This document shows, piece by piece, positions 22,640 to 35,738 of a stretch of DNA of 64,000 bases; position 1 is the first letter of the stretch, and each line of letters opens with the position of its first letter. The notes below the pieces were generated by a model that worked only from the letters and a program-made list of their open reading frames with translations, made no database searches and had not been told where the DNA came from. The stretch spans positions 1-64,000 of the forward strand of contig ARYC01017478.1 of the NCBI GenBank assembly GCA_000711775.1. Direction: 5' to 3'. Position numbers and translations under genes: made by a program. The stretch is from Oxytricha trifallax. Lineage: Eukaryota; Ciliophora; Spirotrichea; Sporadotrichida; Oxytrichidae.

Positions 22640-23280
22640 ATTCTAGAACCAGTAAAATCACAATTAATTACTCTAAACTCTCTTAAATTCAAAAATGGAG
22701 CAATAAATTAATTTTAAGAATTGATATAACTTTTCACTAATTTCTTGAAAAGAGGCCCGAAAGAAGAATCTTTCAAATGAATTATTGGGAATATATTAAA
22801 AAGTGGAAAAATTTCATGTTCAAAGAGTGTCAAGTTTGTCTTCACAATTGATAACTTATTTAAATATGACTGTATTGTAGCATACATCTTTTGGGACTAA
22901 TAACCTTTCAATATTTTGGCATTACTTTAATACTATGTTTATTTAAATCTCTTCATTTTCCATTGAACAATTGTGAATAGCTTAAATAAAACTAAAAAGT
23001 TTGTCAACATATGTTTGATTAATATAATCTTTGAAAATGATTCTATAATTTTAAGTGTACTTTCTTAATTATCTTAAGTTTAATTTATCAGATAAATATT
23101 GTGAATTTATAATGAACACATCATTTTTAGTAAATCTTTAATTTTTGGAATAAGGAATTGATTCTTTCTCTGATTTATTCAATTAAATCAGAATTTTGTA
23201 ACTTTGATTAATACTTAAGAAGGAGAAGATTAGAAGTCTGATATTTTTGGGCAAAGACTTTATAGATGCATTATTATTTT

Positions 23281-25109
23281 GAAATTTTTAGATAAACTTA
23301 TCTTGGTCAAAATTTTTATTATGAATTTATTTAATAAAATATTGGCCAACTTCTAATAATTAAGTATTTTTACTCATATCACTACTTTAGTCCATTTGTT
23401 GATAAATTTCAATTTAATGTTTAAAAGTATTTGTAAATTTTAGTATTATTTTTAATTTATTATATTTAATATATTTTTTTAAATGATAGTAGCATTAATT
23501 TGAATATTTAAGTGTCTTGAATATGAAATTTATTAATTCCTTAAAGAAATAGTATTTTGATAAATTTTAGGAAAAAGTTTCTAAAAAATGATGTTGGATT
23601 TTAAAATTTTAATTCTTATAGAAAATAAATTAAGAGAGATTTTAATGTAATAATTTATTTATACGTTTATAAAAACCTAAGCTATTTAATTTAGAAAAAT
23701 TAATGATTTCAATATAAATTCGAAACTTCAAAATATACACTAAAGATTTACATATTAATACAAGTAGATCTTATTTATTTCATTTCTTTAATGAAATTTT
23801 ATTTTTATTATTACTATGAATTTAATAAAAATTTAATTTGCTAAAACATAAAATAATCATAACGATCTTAAGTAACACAAAATATACGAATTTAAGCAAG
23901 AAATATATTATTTTTTCAGTTTATCAAAAAAATGAATTAAAACAGAAGAATAAAACCTAATGTTTTATTTATATTTCATTGGAAATATTTGTGTACTCTT
24001 ATTATTAAAAAAATCAGTTCCGAAATTAAAAAACTTATATAACTTTAAGAATTATATTTTTTAAAAAATAGCTAAGAAAAATTAAATAAGCGATTTGAAA
24101 TCGAATATAAATTTATTTAGAATATCATGGTTTTAGTTAGTCATTAAATTTAAATATAATATTGGTTTATTATACAATTAACTTTTCTTCAATTAATATT
24201 AACTCAAACTATAAGTAGAAATGCCTTATTAAACTTTGTCAAATTCTAATGAAAATAAAAGGGTATGATAATTCTTACAATGAATGATCTTTGCTGATTT
24301 TAATTTATTTAATAGTTTTAAACATGGTTTACTATTAAAAAGTGCATTTCCGAGAATATTAATACAAAATAACATTTAAGAATATATTTAATTAAAATAC
24401 TTAATATCAAAATCTTTTGTTTTATAATGAATTTATTAAAATTTATAAGTTTTAAATATAATTTTTCTTCTAATTTTTACTTATGTGAAGTAAAATATTT
24501 CTGAAATGCTTTAAAAGAATGAATTTTAAATTAAATAAATATCTTAGTCAAATAAAGAAAATTTTGAGTTAGTTATTTAAATTATAAATTAAATTCTCTA
24601 TGTTTTTTAAATAAGCTCTTAATATTTTTTTGGTTACCATTATCAATATATTTTAAAGATTATTTATTAAAATATGAATAATCCGCTTAAATCAAAATTA
24701 ATTATCTAATCTATGCTGTCAATTTTTAACTATTATTGCTTATTAATTATATTATATATTTACTAATATAATTTCAAACTTAATAATAATCAATCTTTTT
24801 AATATTTTGAAGTTTATTACAATATTCTTTTATAAATAATAAAAGACGTGCTCCATTGTCCTAATTAAATACAAGATGAATCTTTTTGCCTAAAAGAAAT
24901 ATCAGATTCACATAAAGAATGCTTTACTTTACTAAAAAATCCTAGTAATTTCTACTTAAAATAATAATCACTAATACATCTAGTTAAGGAGTTTTAAATG
25001 CAAGTCTTATTATTCTTAAAACGTTTTTATAACATTTTATTATGTTTAATATTAAAATAATCTCAAAAATATTCAATATAAAGTTGTTTGTTATTTTTGT
25101 TTTTAATTG
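23281..25109. other. AT-rich stretch without a recognisable feature
   Basis: Extremely AT-rich with no frame longer than expected for this composition, and no repeat beyond simple A/T runs that I could see. Confidence 0.5.
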
Positions 25110-25539
25110 AGTAATATTGTAGGAATACATTTGAATTTGGAAAATTAGTTATAATTAAAATAAATATGAATCAAAATATTGGCAGTTAAAGTTTACCAAT
25201 TTGAACGATCTTGGGCTCATTTGATAGAGAATTCAAAATTAGCTGGACTTTACTATTGACCGTACTTTTTTATTGCATCACTGAAGCGAGTTAACTTGAC
25301 TTTAATGTGAGGGTATAATTTTATGAATTCAGATAAGTTTAATTAAAGTCAAGTTAACTCGCTTCAGTGATGCAATAAAAAAGTACGGTCAATAGTAAAG
25401 TCCAGCTAATTTTTAAATTCTCTATCAAATGAGCCCAAGATCGTTCAAATTGGTAAACTTTAACTGCCAATATTTTGATTCATATTTATTTTAATTATAA
25501 CTAATTTTCCAAATTCAAATGTATTCCTACAACATTACT
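25110..25539. mobile_element. Foldback element, 430 bp, almost perfect hairpin
   Basis: Arms 25110-25305 and 25344-25539 are inverted copies with only a few differences, separated by a 38-bp loop. Arms begin AGTAATRTTGTAGGAATAC. No ORF. The high arm identity means recent origin or gene-conversion-like homogenisation. A diverged relative flanks TBE-a. Confidence 0.9.
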
Positions 25540-25929
25540 TTTATTATTCATTAATCATTTCAAATAACATATATAATTTTGCAGAATAAGTTAAAGTCAA
25601 AATTATACTTTCCTTTATATCATAAAATGTTTTATTCATATCTCATACAAAAGTATAATTGATATTCTTATTCTCGGAATTTAATCTAATATCTAATATG
25701 CAAATTCTATCAAATTAATTCGATGATTCATCAATAGTTTAATCAATTTAAATATCAAATAAGCAATTTTTAATTTAATTTAACTCTAATAATTAGTTTT
25801 CCTTTACAATAAAAATATAGAAAATAATAAAAGTTTTATAATTTTTTAGCTATGTAATAAAAGAAAAACTAAAAGTTATTAAGTTTATCATAATACTGTA
25901 ATTTACTTATATTGAAATTTATTAATAAA

Positions 25930-27320
25930 CTTTAATTAATTTATTCATATCGGTTTAGCTACCATATTTAATATATAGATTACTTTAGCTTATCAAAATT
26001 TAAATATTTATAGATATAGCGTCTTGACTCTATTATCAAATGCCTTTGTAAACTCGAAATATATTCTTGAATCCTTTTAGTTTGTATCTTATTTTTAGCA
26101 TACTTAAATATTAAACCTGTTGTAATAAAAATTGAGTTATTCAATCAAGCTCATTTAACCTATGTATTTGCCATTTTGGTCCTATTATTATTGAAAATCT
26201 CCAGAAAAATAAACTACTTTTTAAGCTTATATAATAAGAGATCTGCTTCCCTCTGAGAAAAAATTGCATAATAAAGATTAGAGTAATATTTATTCTTTAG
26301 ATCTTAAAATAATATATGCATCAGGATACAAAATAGATTTTGAATTTGCTAATATACATACGAGAGGATATTTTAGAATATCAGTCTTTAATTTTTGCAA
26401 GCTTAAAAATTATTTTTTAAGAGGGTTGAATTCATAAAATCTTCCTCGGTATAAATATGAATCTTCATAAGATAAAAATTAGTAATATTATCTACCAAGT
26501 GCTGTAAATCTTTTTAGATTCTTCATAAATTGAATGTTTTCTAATACAATTAATGAAAGTTCATTTAATTCTGTGTTTATAATTTTAAGAATTTCTAGAT
26601 TTTCCAAACTTGCAAGCATTCTTGAATCAATAAATAAACATTTATCCATGACTAATTCTCTTAATTTTAAGAAAGGTTATTAAGCTGGTGTCATTAAAAA
26701 ATTTTCATGATTTTGTCTATCTTTACTATAAAATATTTCTTAGTCTACCTTAAAAAGATGCCCAATAAAAGACTCTTTCAAATGCATTGTTGGGAATAAA
26801 CTTAATAATGGAAAAGTTGATTAATCTGCAAAGGTAAAATCTGTCTTTACAATTGATAATTGATTAAATTTTATTAATCTGTAATTTAGAATTGAATTTA
26901 TTCATAGATTTTCAATGTTTTGACATGAATTAAATTCAATGCTTATTTCTGTCTTCTCTTAATATTATTATGAATATCTGTCAATAATTGCGATAAATTT
27001 CAAAAATTAGTCAATTTAATTTTGATTAATGATATGTCAAAAAATGACTGTATACCTGTGAAAATATTCTCTTAGCTATCTATAATTGAATTTTTCACTT
27101 AGAAATTATGAATCTATATATAGTTTCTCTTTTTGTGATATTCTACAATTTTTTGCATATAGAATTAATTACTATTCTGATTTCTGCAATTTTATTATAA
27201 TTTAATAGCTTTGATTTAGACTTAAGAATGAGTAGATTATAAGTCTTATATTTTTTGGCAAGCTCTTCTAAGATGTATGATTATTTTTACAATTTTTCTT
27301 ATTATCAACAAAGATTTAAT
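25930..27320 (-). pseudogene. Paralogue M2 of the AT-rich tandem family
   Basis: N-terminal block KNIRLIIYSFLSLNQSY and KLQKSEQQ align with M3 and M5. An in-frame TGA replaces a residue after YTVIF. The rest follows the family order but I did not verify the frame to the end. Confidence 0.55.
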
Positions 27321-29368
27321 CTTTTTCCAAGAATTAGGGGGGCTCACTAATATCATTATAATAGTAAAATTTGTCGTCGCTTTATTAAGAAGTTCTTTAA
27401 CTCATTTAATTTAATTAATTTATATTTGATTTAAAATTTAAGATACAAGTAAACCTTTTATAACATTAATTTGAATATTTAAAATTTAATCTCTAGATGT
27501 AGTTATTATAAAAATTTTTTTAAAAAAATATTTATTGAATTCTGTGAAATTATATTAAAATAGAAATTTTGGATAAAAATTATAAAATTTTATTTAAAAG
27601 TAAATATTATATATTATTATAATTAAAAAATACTGAATAAAGATTATATTCAATGATTTCTTAGCCTGATCTTATATTACTCTGATAAAATGGCGAATTT
27701 AGATTCTGAATAGATATTTAAATAATTTATTATATTATATGAAGAAATATTACAATATAAAATCATATGATAAATAATTATTTATATTCCTTAAAGAATT
27801 TATCATTAAGATCAATGACTTTCAATATCTTTGTTCATTGAGATTAACTTTTATTTATTAAATCCAGGAATGAATACTTTTATTATGATTTTATGCATTT
27901 AGGTCTGTGTTATTGACGAATGATATTATTATTATTAATAAGGACTATAACATATTTTAAATGAAGTTAGATTTTAATAATAGATTAAATATATCAAAGT
28001 AAATGGATAAATATCGAAGCATTATTGATTACTTTGTATAATATATAAAAAAACAACAATAAATTGAAATAATGAATTTAATCATATATTTTTTTTTAAA
28101 ATTTCAAAATTAATAAATTGTTAAATTTATTCTTTTTTTACAAGCAATTTTAAGTAATTAAATATAAATATTTTATTTAAATTAAAAAAGAGTAAAAGTA
28201 GTATACAAATATTAATATAGCAATAATAATTGATATTTTTATTGATATGCTACATTGATTATAGTTTAAAAATGTTTGAAATTGATATTTTAATTTAATT
28301 TTGAGTGTTTATTAAGTTATCCTTTATCAATTTTTTATAATTCAAGATATATGATTTCATTCATTTAATATTTATTAAGTAGGTTTGATGAAGCTTTATA
28401 GATAGCTGTTTTATAACTCATTCATTATAAGTTGATAATTTTTCCATAATAAATTTCGGTTTTTCTTATAAAAATAAATAAAATTCTGTGCTGAGAGAAG
28501 AATTGAATTGCAATTAAATAAGAAAATCTTTTTATTAAATGAAAAATTATATTTGTACCTTTATACTTTGAATCCCATATATCTATTAATAAATGCTGTA
28601 TCTATGATTATAAATGTTACATTTAATTTCCTTAATTTTTATTATAATATGTTAAAAAGAGAAGGAAAGTTATCATTCAATATTTACCTGAATTTATAAA
28701 CAGACCTTCGTTACTAAAAAATATGATCTACTTAAAATAATAAAAGTTAATATTAAATGTTGCAGGTGTTATTAATTTAATAATTTTTTTAAATAACTTA
28801 TTAAGTCATTAAGTCGTAGATTTTTACAGATTTTATGATTTATTTCAAATAGGATAACATTAATTTTTATTCATAATTTGAAATAACTAAACAAATTTCT
28901 TACAATTATTAAATTAGTTCATTATATCATAATATTGAGTTCGATACATATATATTCATTATATTTTTCAAAATATTATTTTAATTAAAAAAACTTCAAG
29001 ATTTACCATTACATTTCTAAAAAACTATGATAAAATTATAAGTTTTAAATATTACATTTTATCAATTTAATTGGTTAATATAAATTAATGCATAAATTAT
29101 TAAATTATATATTGAATATTTTTCTAATTTTAAAAATGTTTCTCACAATATTTATTCGATAATTAAATAAAACATAAATCTTGATCAGTTAAGAGAAATT
29201 ATTTAAAAATATAAATAAACTTTGAAATATTTCTTCCGAGAATTTTATAAATATTTATTATTATAATTTATCATATTTAGCATTTAAGGTGTTGTTTTTG
29301 AGAATATTAAGTTTAATAAATTATAATTTAAAATTAAGTATTTTAAAGAATTTAAATTTAAATTAAAT
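27321..29368. other. AT-rich spacer between paralogues M2 and M3
   Basis: No gene seen. A 63-codon ORF at 28508-28699 is composed almost only of A/T-encoded residues and has no support. Confidence 0.45.
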
Positions 29369-30698
29369 TCATTATTGTTATATTTAGCCATTAACTTATA
29401 AATTTTTAGAATTTAAATCATGATTCTTTACTTGTAGCTTGATAATTTAACCATTATCATTAGGACCTTTTTAGAATTATAGATAGATTTTTTCCTTATT
29501 TACTTTTTAAATCTAAATCATTTATACCTATATATCTTTGACTTCATAATATCTGTTAAGTTTATCAGTCAAGCTCAAATTCAAATTATTTCCAAATATC
29601 TGATATTTTCTTTCATATTCTTCATTGTAATAAATTACGCTTGATGCCTGGAAAGTGAGAGATCTACAATTAATTCCGAAAAATTATTTTTTCAGTATTT
29701 ATTAAAGATCTAATGTATCATCAATTCTTATGACGATATCAGTATCGTAATATTAAGAAATTTTCAAATGATGCAATTGAATTTAGAGCATAGAACTTTT
29801 AATGTTTATTCTTACTTTTTAAATATTCCTGAAGTATTTAGTTGAAAAATAAAAGTTAAATATATCTGCATGTATTTAATCTAAATTAAATTCTTCATGA
29901 TGTCTGATCTAGTCTTTGGTATATAAATATTCAAAAATTTATAACCTGTCTTAACTTCTTAGAAATTTAAGAACATCCCCAGATATCTAACTTAAGAGCG
30001 TATCATTCATTTTAAGAACTTCAAGGTTATGTAAACTTCCAAGCATTCTAGAATCTATAAATATACAATTATCCATTCTTAACTCTCTTAAATTTTAGAA
30101 TGGATCATTTGAAGGGCTCTATAAGTACTCTCGATTATTTTACCTATCTATGACTAAATATTTGAAATGATGGCCTATGTAAGAATCTCTTAAACACATT
30201 TTGGGGAACAAGTTCCAAATGTTTTGTAAATTAGAATCTGATAAAGTAAATTCTGACCTGATAACGGTTAAGCAATTGAATTTAATTCTGAAAAAGCTCA
30301 CATTTAAATTTATTGTAATATTTTCAACATTCAGGCATTAATCTATTTCGATAGATACTTCTGGATCATGATCCTTGTCAATAGTAATAAGAAAATCTAA
30401 TAGATTGTTAATTTAGTTTTGATTTATGTAATATCTGAAAAGTACTACATAGTTCTTAGAACACTATTTCAATAATTAAAAATCACATCTACCATTTAAT
30501 TAGTCGGGAATTATATATAATTGCTCTTTTTTTGAAGTTCTATAACTTTAGAAGTATGAAATTGCTTATTTCTCTGATTTATTTAATTGCTTGATAAGTA
30601 GATAGCTTTAGTTTAAACTTAAATATGAATAGACTATGAGTCTTATATTTTTCGTCAAGCCTTTTTGGGATTATTGAAATTATTAGCAATTTTGCATG
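29369..30698 (-). pseudogene. Paralogue M3, one early frameshift
   Basis: ATG 30698 to TGA 29369-29371, 1330 nt. One extra base near codon 13 (GGG where M5 has AG) breaks the frame; downstream about 430 codons read without TGA. Recognisable blocks: IRLIVYSYLSLNQSY, LRELRMDNCIFIDSRM, LEVLKMNDTLLSQ, SSVIYYNEEYE. The hydrophobic spacing suggests leucine-rich-repeat-like folding after a short N-terminal helix pair that could be F-box-like; this is a guess. Closest to M5. Confidence 0.7.
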
Positions 30699-32249
30699 AA
30701 GTTTATGTAACAGGTTTTCTAAATTGAATTCATTATAGAAAAAAAAATTATAGTTTTATTTTAATTTATTAAAAATAATAATTTCTCCATTATTTTAACA
30801 AAGAATAAGTGCCTTTAATTCGAATATTTATTATTTTGATTTTTTTAACAACAGTTATCAATAAAAGTCATTTAAAAATTAGTTTTATTTTTCTATATAA
30901 AATATTTAAATATGTATGAAGATATAATTAATTTTTTATGAATAAAAAGAATTAAGAGTTAAGTTATATTTATTAAAAATTATTTAGATTTGAATTGGGA
31001 AGATAGATTTTTAATTTTAATTTTATAAAAATAAATTATTTTTAAATATTATTTTAATTATTTTCAATGGACTTTTAAATTGTTATTATAATTTTATTAG
31101 TTATTATTGATGAGAAGTTACTATTTATATAAGAATGAAATAATTAATTGCTTAAATTATATCTTTTTGCCATAATAGAATAAATATAATATAAATAAAA
31201 TTTTTGGGAGAGAATATTTTAAGTACCCCTTTTTGTACCGCCAAATTGTTTTATACACTAAGAGGGGTAGATTCCTAACGCCAATAAGGTAGTTTCCTAA
31301 TTCCATTAAGGTAGTTTCCTCACCTCTACATTCATAAAATATGTATTTTATAATCTATTTGAAAAGTTCTTCATCAAAATGAACAAATTTTACTTATTTA
31401 AACATCCAATAGCTGACAAATCTTGATTATGATCCAAATATTTTATTAAGAAATTACATTTATGAATAATTATTACGATTGGTTTTATAGTTTAAATATA
31501 TATAATGAAACAAAGGACAATAGTAAACCTTGAAAATTATCAATTATAAAAATTTGTTTAATAGAGGGAAAGAGAATTTTAATTAATTCTATATTATTTT
31601 TAATAATTTATGGCATATAAAGTGAAATCTTATGTTTGGACCAGGAAGCTTCCCCCTTACTAAGATTTGGGTTTATTGAAATAATTATATATTATATTAA
31701 AGGTTAAATATCAAATAAAAAATGAATTTAATGGAACTCAAATATTATGCTCTTAGTTTTTTTTTAAAAATAAATCTCTTTTTCAATTAAAATCTTATAA
31801 AAATTTCTCTTAAATCAAATTGGTGCATTAATAACAAAGAAATTATAGTATTTTGTTTATAGTAGTTATAGGAATGTTATTATATTTTTAGAAAAATTCT
31901 TTATTACGAATTTAGATTATTAAAATTCAATAAAATATTAGAAATAAGCATTTTGAGAATTATTGAATTAATTTTCTAGTCATTTAAAAATATCATGGAA
32001 GTCCTTTAAAGTTTTTCCATCATTAATTATTAAATAAATTATTTTAAGTCCTATTATGATACTTTGACATTTTAAATATGTTTTTATAAAAGAAAAAGTT
32101 TTAAACAATTAATTAAATTATAAATTTTCAATCATCTTTTAATTATATAGTTTTTTTAATACACTAAAATAAGTATAAACATCGTTAATTTAATTAATTT
32201 TATAAGCTTTTAATTTAAAAATCTTAATAATACTCTGATTAATGCTAAC
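30699..32249. other. AT-rich spacer, duplicated after M5
   Basis: Contains GACCAGGAAGCTTCC near 31640 and a G/C-bearing patch near 31200-31330. Both have counterparts between M5 and M6 (near 40220 and 39880), so the spacer belongs to the duplicated block. No gene. Confidence 0.5.
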
Positions 32250-33569
32250 TCATAGATTTTGATCATCTAATTCTATAATTTTCACAATAAGCTTAATAAA
32301 CTTAATAGAGCCATTGATATCCTTTGCAAACTCTAATTAAATTCTGTCACTCTATGAATCTTTATTCTGCAATTATTAAATAGAAATGTAGTCTTATTTG
32401 TAGTAGTCGTTAAGCAATTCTACAAAGCTCATCGACATGAGGTTTTCGCTTTCTTATGTCTACCAATAATATTCCTCATCAAAATAAACCACATTCGATG
32501 CTTAGATTTAAAGTGATTTGCAATTATATAAGAAAAGTTTATTTATATCTATTGTTAAGTCTAGTTAATCTTCAAGTATGAATGAAACATCAGTATTGTA
32601 ATATTGAGTGTATTATAGATCTATTAAAATTTGCTTGAAACTTATATTACTAATGTTAAATTTAATTTTTTACAAATTTTACAAACTTTTATTTGAGAAA
32701 TCAAAATCGAATGAGCATTTATCATTTTACTTTGAGATGAATTCTTCTTAATTTCCTTGCATAAATTTGTTATTTACAAATGTAATTTACTTAAGATTTC
32801 TTTGAAATTCTTCTAGACTTAAAACTTTTAAGCATGGTTGGCTTAGTAGAGTGTTTTTAATGATACAAATTTTAAGTTTTTTTAAACAAGCAAAAAATTT
32901 AGAATCAATAAAAATGCAATCATCAATTCTTAATTCTTTAATTTTGTTATATAAATCTAAGGCTGGTTAATAAAGGTAATTTGTAAGGAAGTAATTTTTC
33001 TAGAAATTTTACAAGATATCTTTGAATTGTTGTCCAATGAAAGATTATTTCAAATCCACGATTGGAAATAAGTTTAAAAGTGCCCATATGCTTGAACCAG
33101 CAAATGAAAATTCTGAATTAATTACTGTTAATTTGTTGAATTAAATATAAGAATAACAGAGGTCTGAATCAATATTTAAACAATGAAGATTTTTACAACC
33201 ATCAAATTCTACGTCTACTTGAGATTTTAAAATTCCAATAGAGGATTTCTCTAAAAATTTTAGGAAATTTAATACTTTATTAACTTAACTTTCATCTATA
33301 CTTTTTTTGAAGATAATCTTATAGTTTTTTGAATGCAATCTTATGAAGTCAAAATCTAAAACATTGGATAATCGCTCTGAATTTAGCATAAATTGCTCAT
33401 TCTTTAGTTTTCGCTCATTTATTTAATATTAAGTAACTGATTTTTCTGATTTTTGAAGTCTGTTCATTATTAAATACCACTTGTTTATTTTCAAATAAGA
33501 ATAAATTATATCTCTAATATAGAGAGACAGATATTTATAACATTTGCTTTCATTGAGAAGATTGTTCAT
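32250..33569 (-). CDS. Paralogue M4 of the AT-rich tandem family, intact (439 aa)
   Basis: ATG 33569 to TGA 32250-32252, 440 codons. I checked every TCA on the plus strand in this interval and none falls in frame, so the frame is open in DNA of about 75 percent A+T with many TAA/TAG Gln codons. The product has an N-terminal region with YIRDIIYSYLKINKWY and MNRLQKSEKS, then repeated short hydrophobic units such as KELRIDDCIFIDSKF and KNTLLSQ, then ASNVVYFDEEYYW. No signal peptide. Function unknown; leucine-rich-repeat-like with an F-box-like start is possible. Being open is hard to explain without recent selection. Confidence 0.75.
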
Positions 33570-34080
33570 TATTAATTATTAATAATTATAATTCAACTTA
33601 TATCGTTATTTTCTTATTAAATTTTTTTAATTAATTTCAAGTATAAGCGTTGATTTAAATATTCATACTTAAAAAGCTAATTTTTATTACTTTTTGATTA
33701 ATAAACTGCTAGATATAAATTCAATATTTTTTTATTGTAGAAGAATTACGAAAATAAGATAATAAACCCATGAATATATTTTCAATTTATTTAATTTGAC
33801 AATCATAATTGTGATTTAGGTCTTTACTGTAAACTTCATTTTTACAAGTAATATTTAATATATTATAATTTCAGCTCACAAAATAAATATCATATAGTTT
33901 ATATTATAAATTAGAGTATTGTTAATTTAATATTTGATCTCAAAAATAATACTGATTGTAAATTTTATTTTAGAATAAAAATTTTGAATCAACTTAAATA
34001 TATTATTTCTATTTAAACATTTGCAAAACTTTTATTAAATTAAATTTACCAAAAAATAAGATTAAATATTCATTTTTATA

Positions 34081-34648
34081 TGATTAAGGCTTAAGAGCAT
34101 AATATAAAGTTCATATACGCTGATGAAGCAGTATTCTCGTTTAATACCTTCGTATCAAGGTCTTGATATAAGAGGTACAGCAACATTGAAGTATAGGATT
34201 AACATTTTAAGGCTAAAACTCATGCAATACTTGGTGGTATAAGCCAAGATAAAGCCTCGAGACTTAAGTTATCCTCCCTCGCTGAATAAAGACTAAATTA
34301 TACATAAACTTGTTGTAATAACTACGCCGACTAAGAGATTATTGTGTTTGTTGATAACTTATCTGCCTATAAAACTAAAGACTCAATGATTGAATATCAA
34401 AGGATAAATGTAACACGTTTATTTAATGTTCCCTACAGTCCTCAGTTCAATGGAATTAAATTTTATTGGGGGATATTGAAAGTTTACAACAAGAAATTAC
34501 TGCTCTATCACTTGATGTACGACTCGATAATAGATACAGTAGAATTTATAAAGAGTGCTGCTAAGAGAGTCATTGATGAAAAAGCTAAAGTATGTGCAAG
34601 AAAATTGAGATTTTTTGTGTATAAATATGTTGTAAATTTATACAAATG
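34081..34648 (+). pseudogene. TBE-c transposase remnant with catalytic Glu replaced
   Basis: A C-terminal part from about YADEAVF onward, with several lesions. A 101-codon piece from 34344 has FVDNLSAYKTK (second Asp kept) but SPQFNGIKFYWG: Lys stands where the catalytic Glu should be, so it cannot be an active DDE enzyme. Confidence 0.85.
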
Positions 34649-34649
34649 A

Positions 34650-35411
34650 ATAATTTCACATTTAAAATTTTCCCGTAAATGGATTTAGCTTCTCTTTCTT
34701 TTCTTACTCTTAAGGCTTGCTTGGGCTAATGTTCCTTCTCTTAGTGCCAGCTCCTGCATCTATGTTCATCCCGTCTTGTTTTACAAATCTATGAAGAGTA
34801 ACATACTAAATTTATGCTTTACTTGAAACTTTCTCACTCTGTTTAATTTGCTGCGCTCTTTAATAAAGTAAAGGGGAAGCTTACTTGAGATGAATGAATA
34901 CTTATGCAGTTTCTACAACCAGGGGTCACTTTTTTAAATTCCTAACTTCTCTTTTTCTTGAAGAGAGAGGCTGAAGCGTTTCTTGTGAACTTCTTAAATG
35001 AGTTCATTTAAATATTCAGGTTTTAGAATTCCAAGGAAGCCAAAGGAGAAGCTTCTCTCTGGCAACTTATACGAGAATTTCAGCTTTGATGGAAGGTAGA
35101 GAGCAGCATCAGGATCACTCATAGCATCATCATTGAGATTTGTTAGTGATATTTCAGGGTAGTTAGGTATCTCTTTCATCTTTATTTCATTAGTCTATGC
35201 TTTTTTATCTTCGCTTAGCAAAGCTTTTAAAAACGAGATATTAGTTCCTTCTTGAGTTGGCAAAAACATTCAAACTCTCATGAATATATTAATCTTAGTT
35301 AAGAACTTACCTTGTTATACGAAATATCTATATAGGTCCGCTTTACTTCGAAATTTTCCTATTAAATCTTGAGATTAAATTCTCTTCATTGCATCATTCA
35401 TAGACTCCATC
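34650..35411 (-). pseudogene. TBE-c 22-kDa remnant
   Basis: Core IPNYPEISLTNLNDDAM and LPERSFSFGFLG survive in a 61-codon open piece (34994-35179). Flanking parts are frameshifted compared with TBE-a. Confidence 0.75.
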
Positions 35412-35738
35412 TTGTTACCTATTTCTAGAAATGTTAATGAAATTTATAATTATGGATACCCTTTCTAAGTTTATTAAAATCTTACTACTTAATAGGGAGG
35501 ACCTACTGGAGGTCAGCCTTAAAAAGGTATGCGGTGAAGCATTGAAAAACTTGCTCCAAGTTTCACAGATTGATTTCCATTTTTATCAATCTATCTCCAT
35601 TAAATTGCTCCTAATAATGTAATTATTTTATGAGGTCCTTAAAATTAAGTTCAAACTTGATTTGGAGAGCCTCCTAGAGGAACATAACTTCATTAGGAGT
35701 ATTTTAATTTACTAAGACGTTTAAGATTCTTATAAAAT

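Larger units (their letters stand above)
17880..23280 (-). pseudogene. Paralogue M1 of the AT-rich tandem family, split by TBE-b
   Basis: Parts at about 22643-23280 (N-terminal) and 17880-18519 (C-terminal) match the order of blocks in the intact family members, such as the TTAACTCTCTTAAATT-type segment right after TBE-b. Removing TBE-b and one ATT restores continuity of the family sequence. The copy is very diverged and I could not read a single open frame through it. Confidence 0.55.
28950..34078. repeat. Segmental duplication, block 1 (M3-M4)
   Basis: Order and content (M3, spacer, M4, downstream AT-rich tail with TAATTTCAGCTCACAAAATA) repeat in block 2 at about 37645-42460. Boundaries are approximate. 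Confidence 0.65.
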
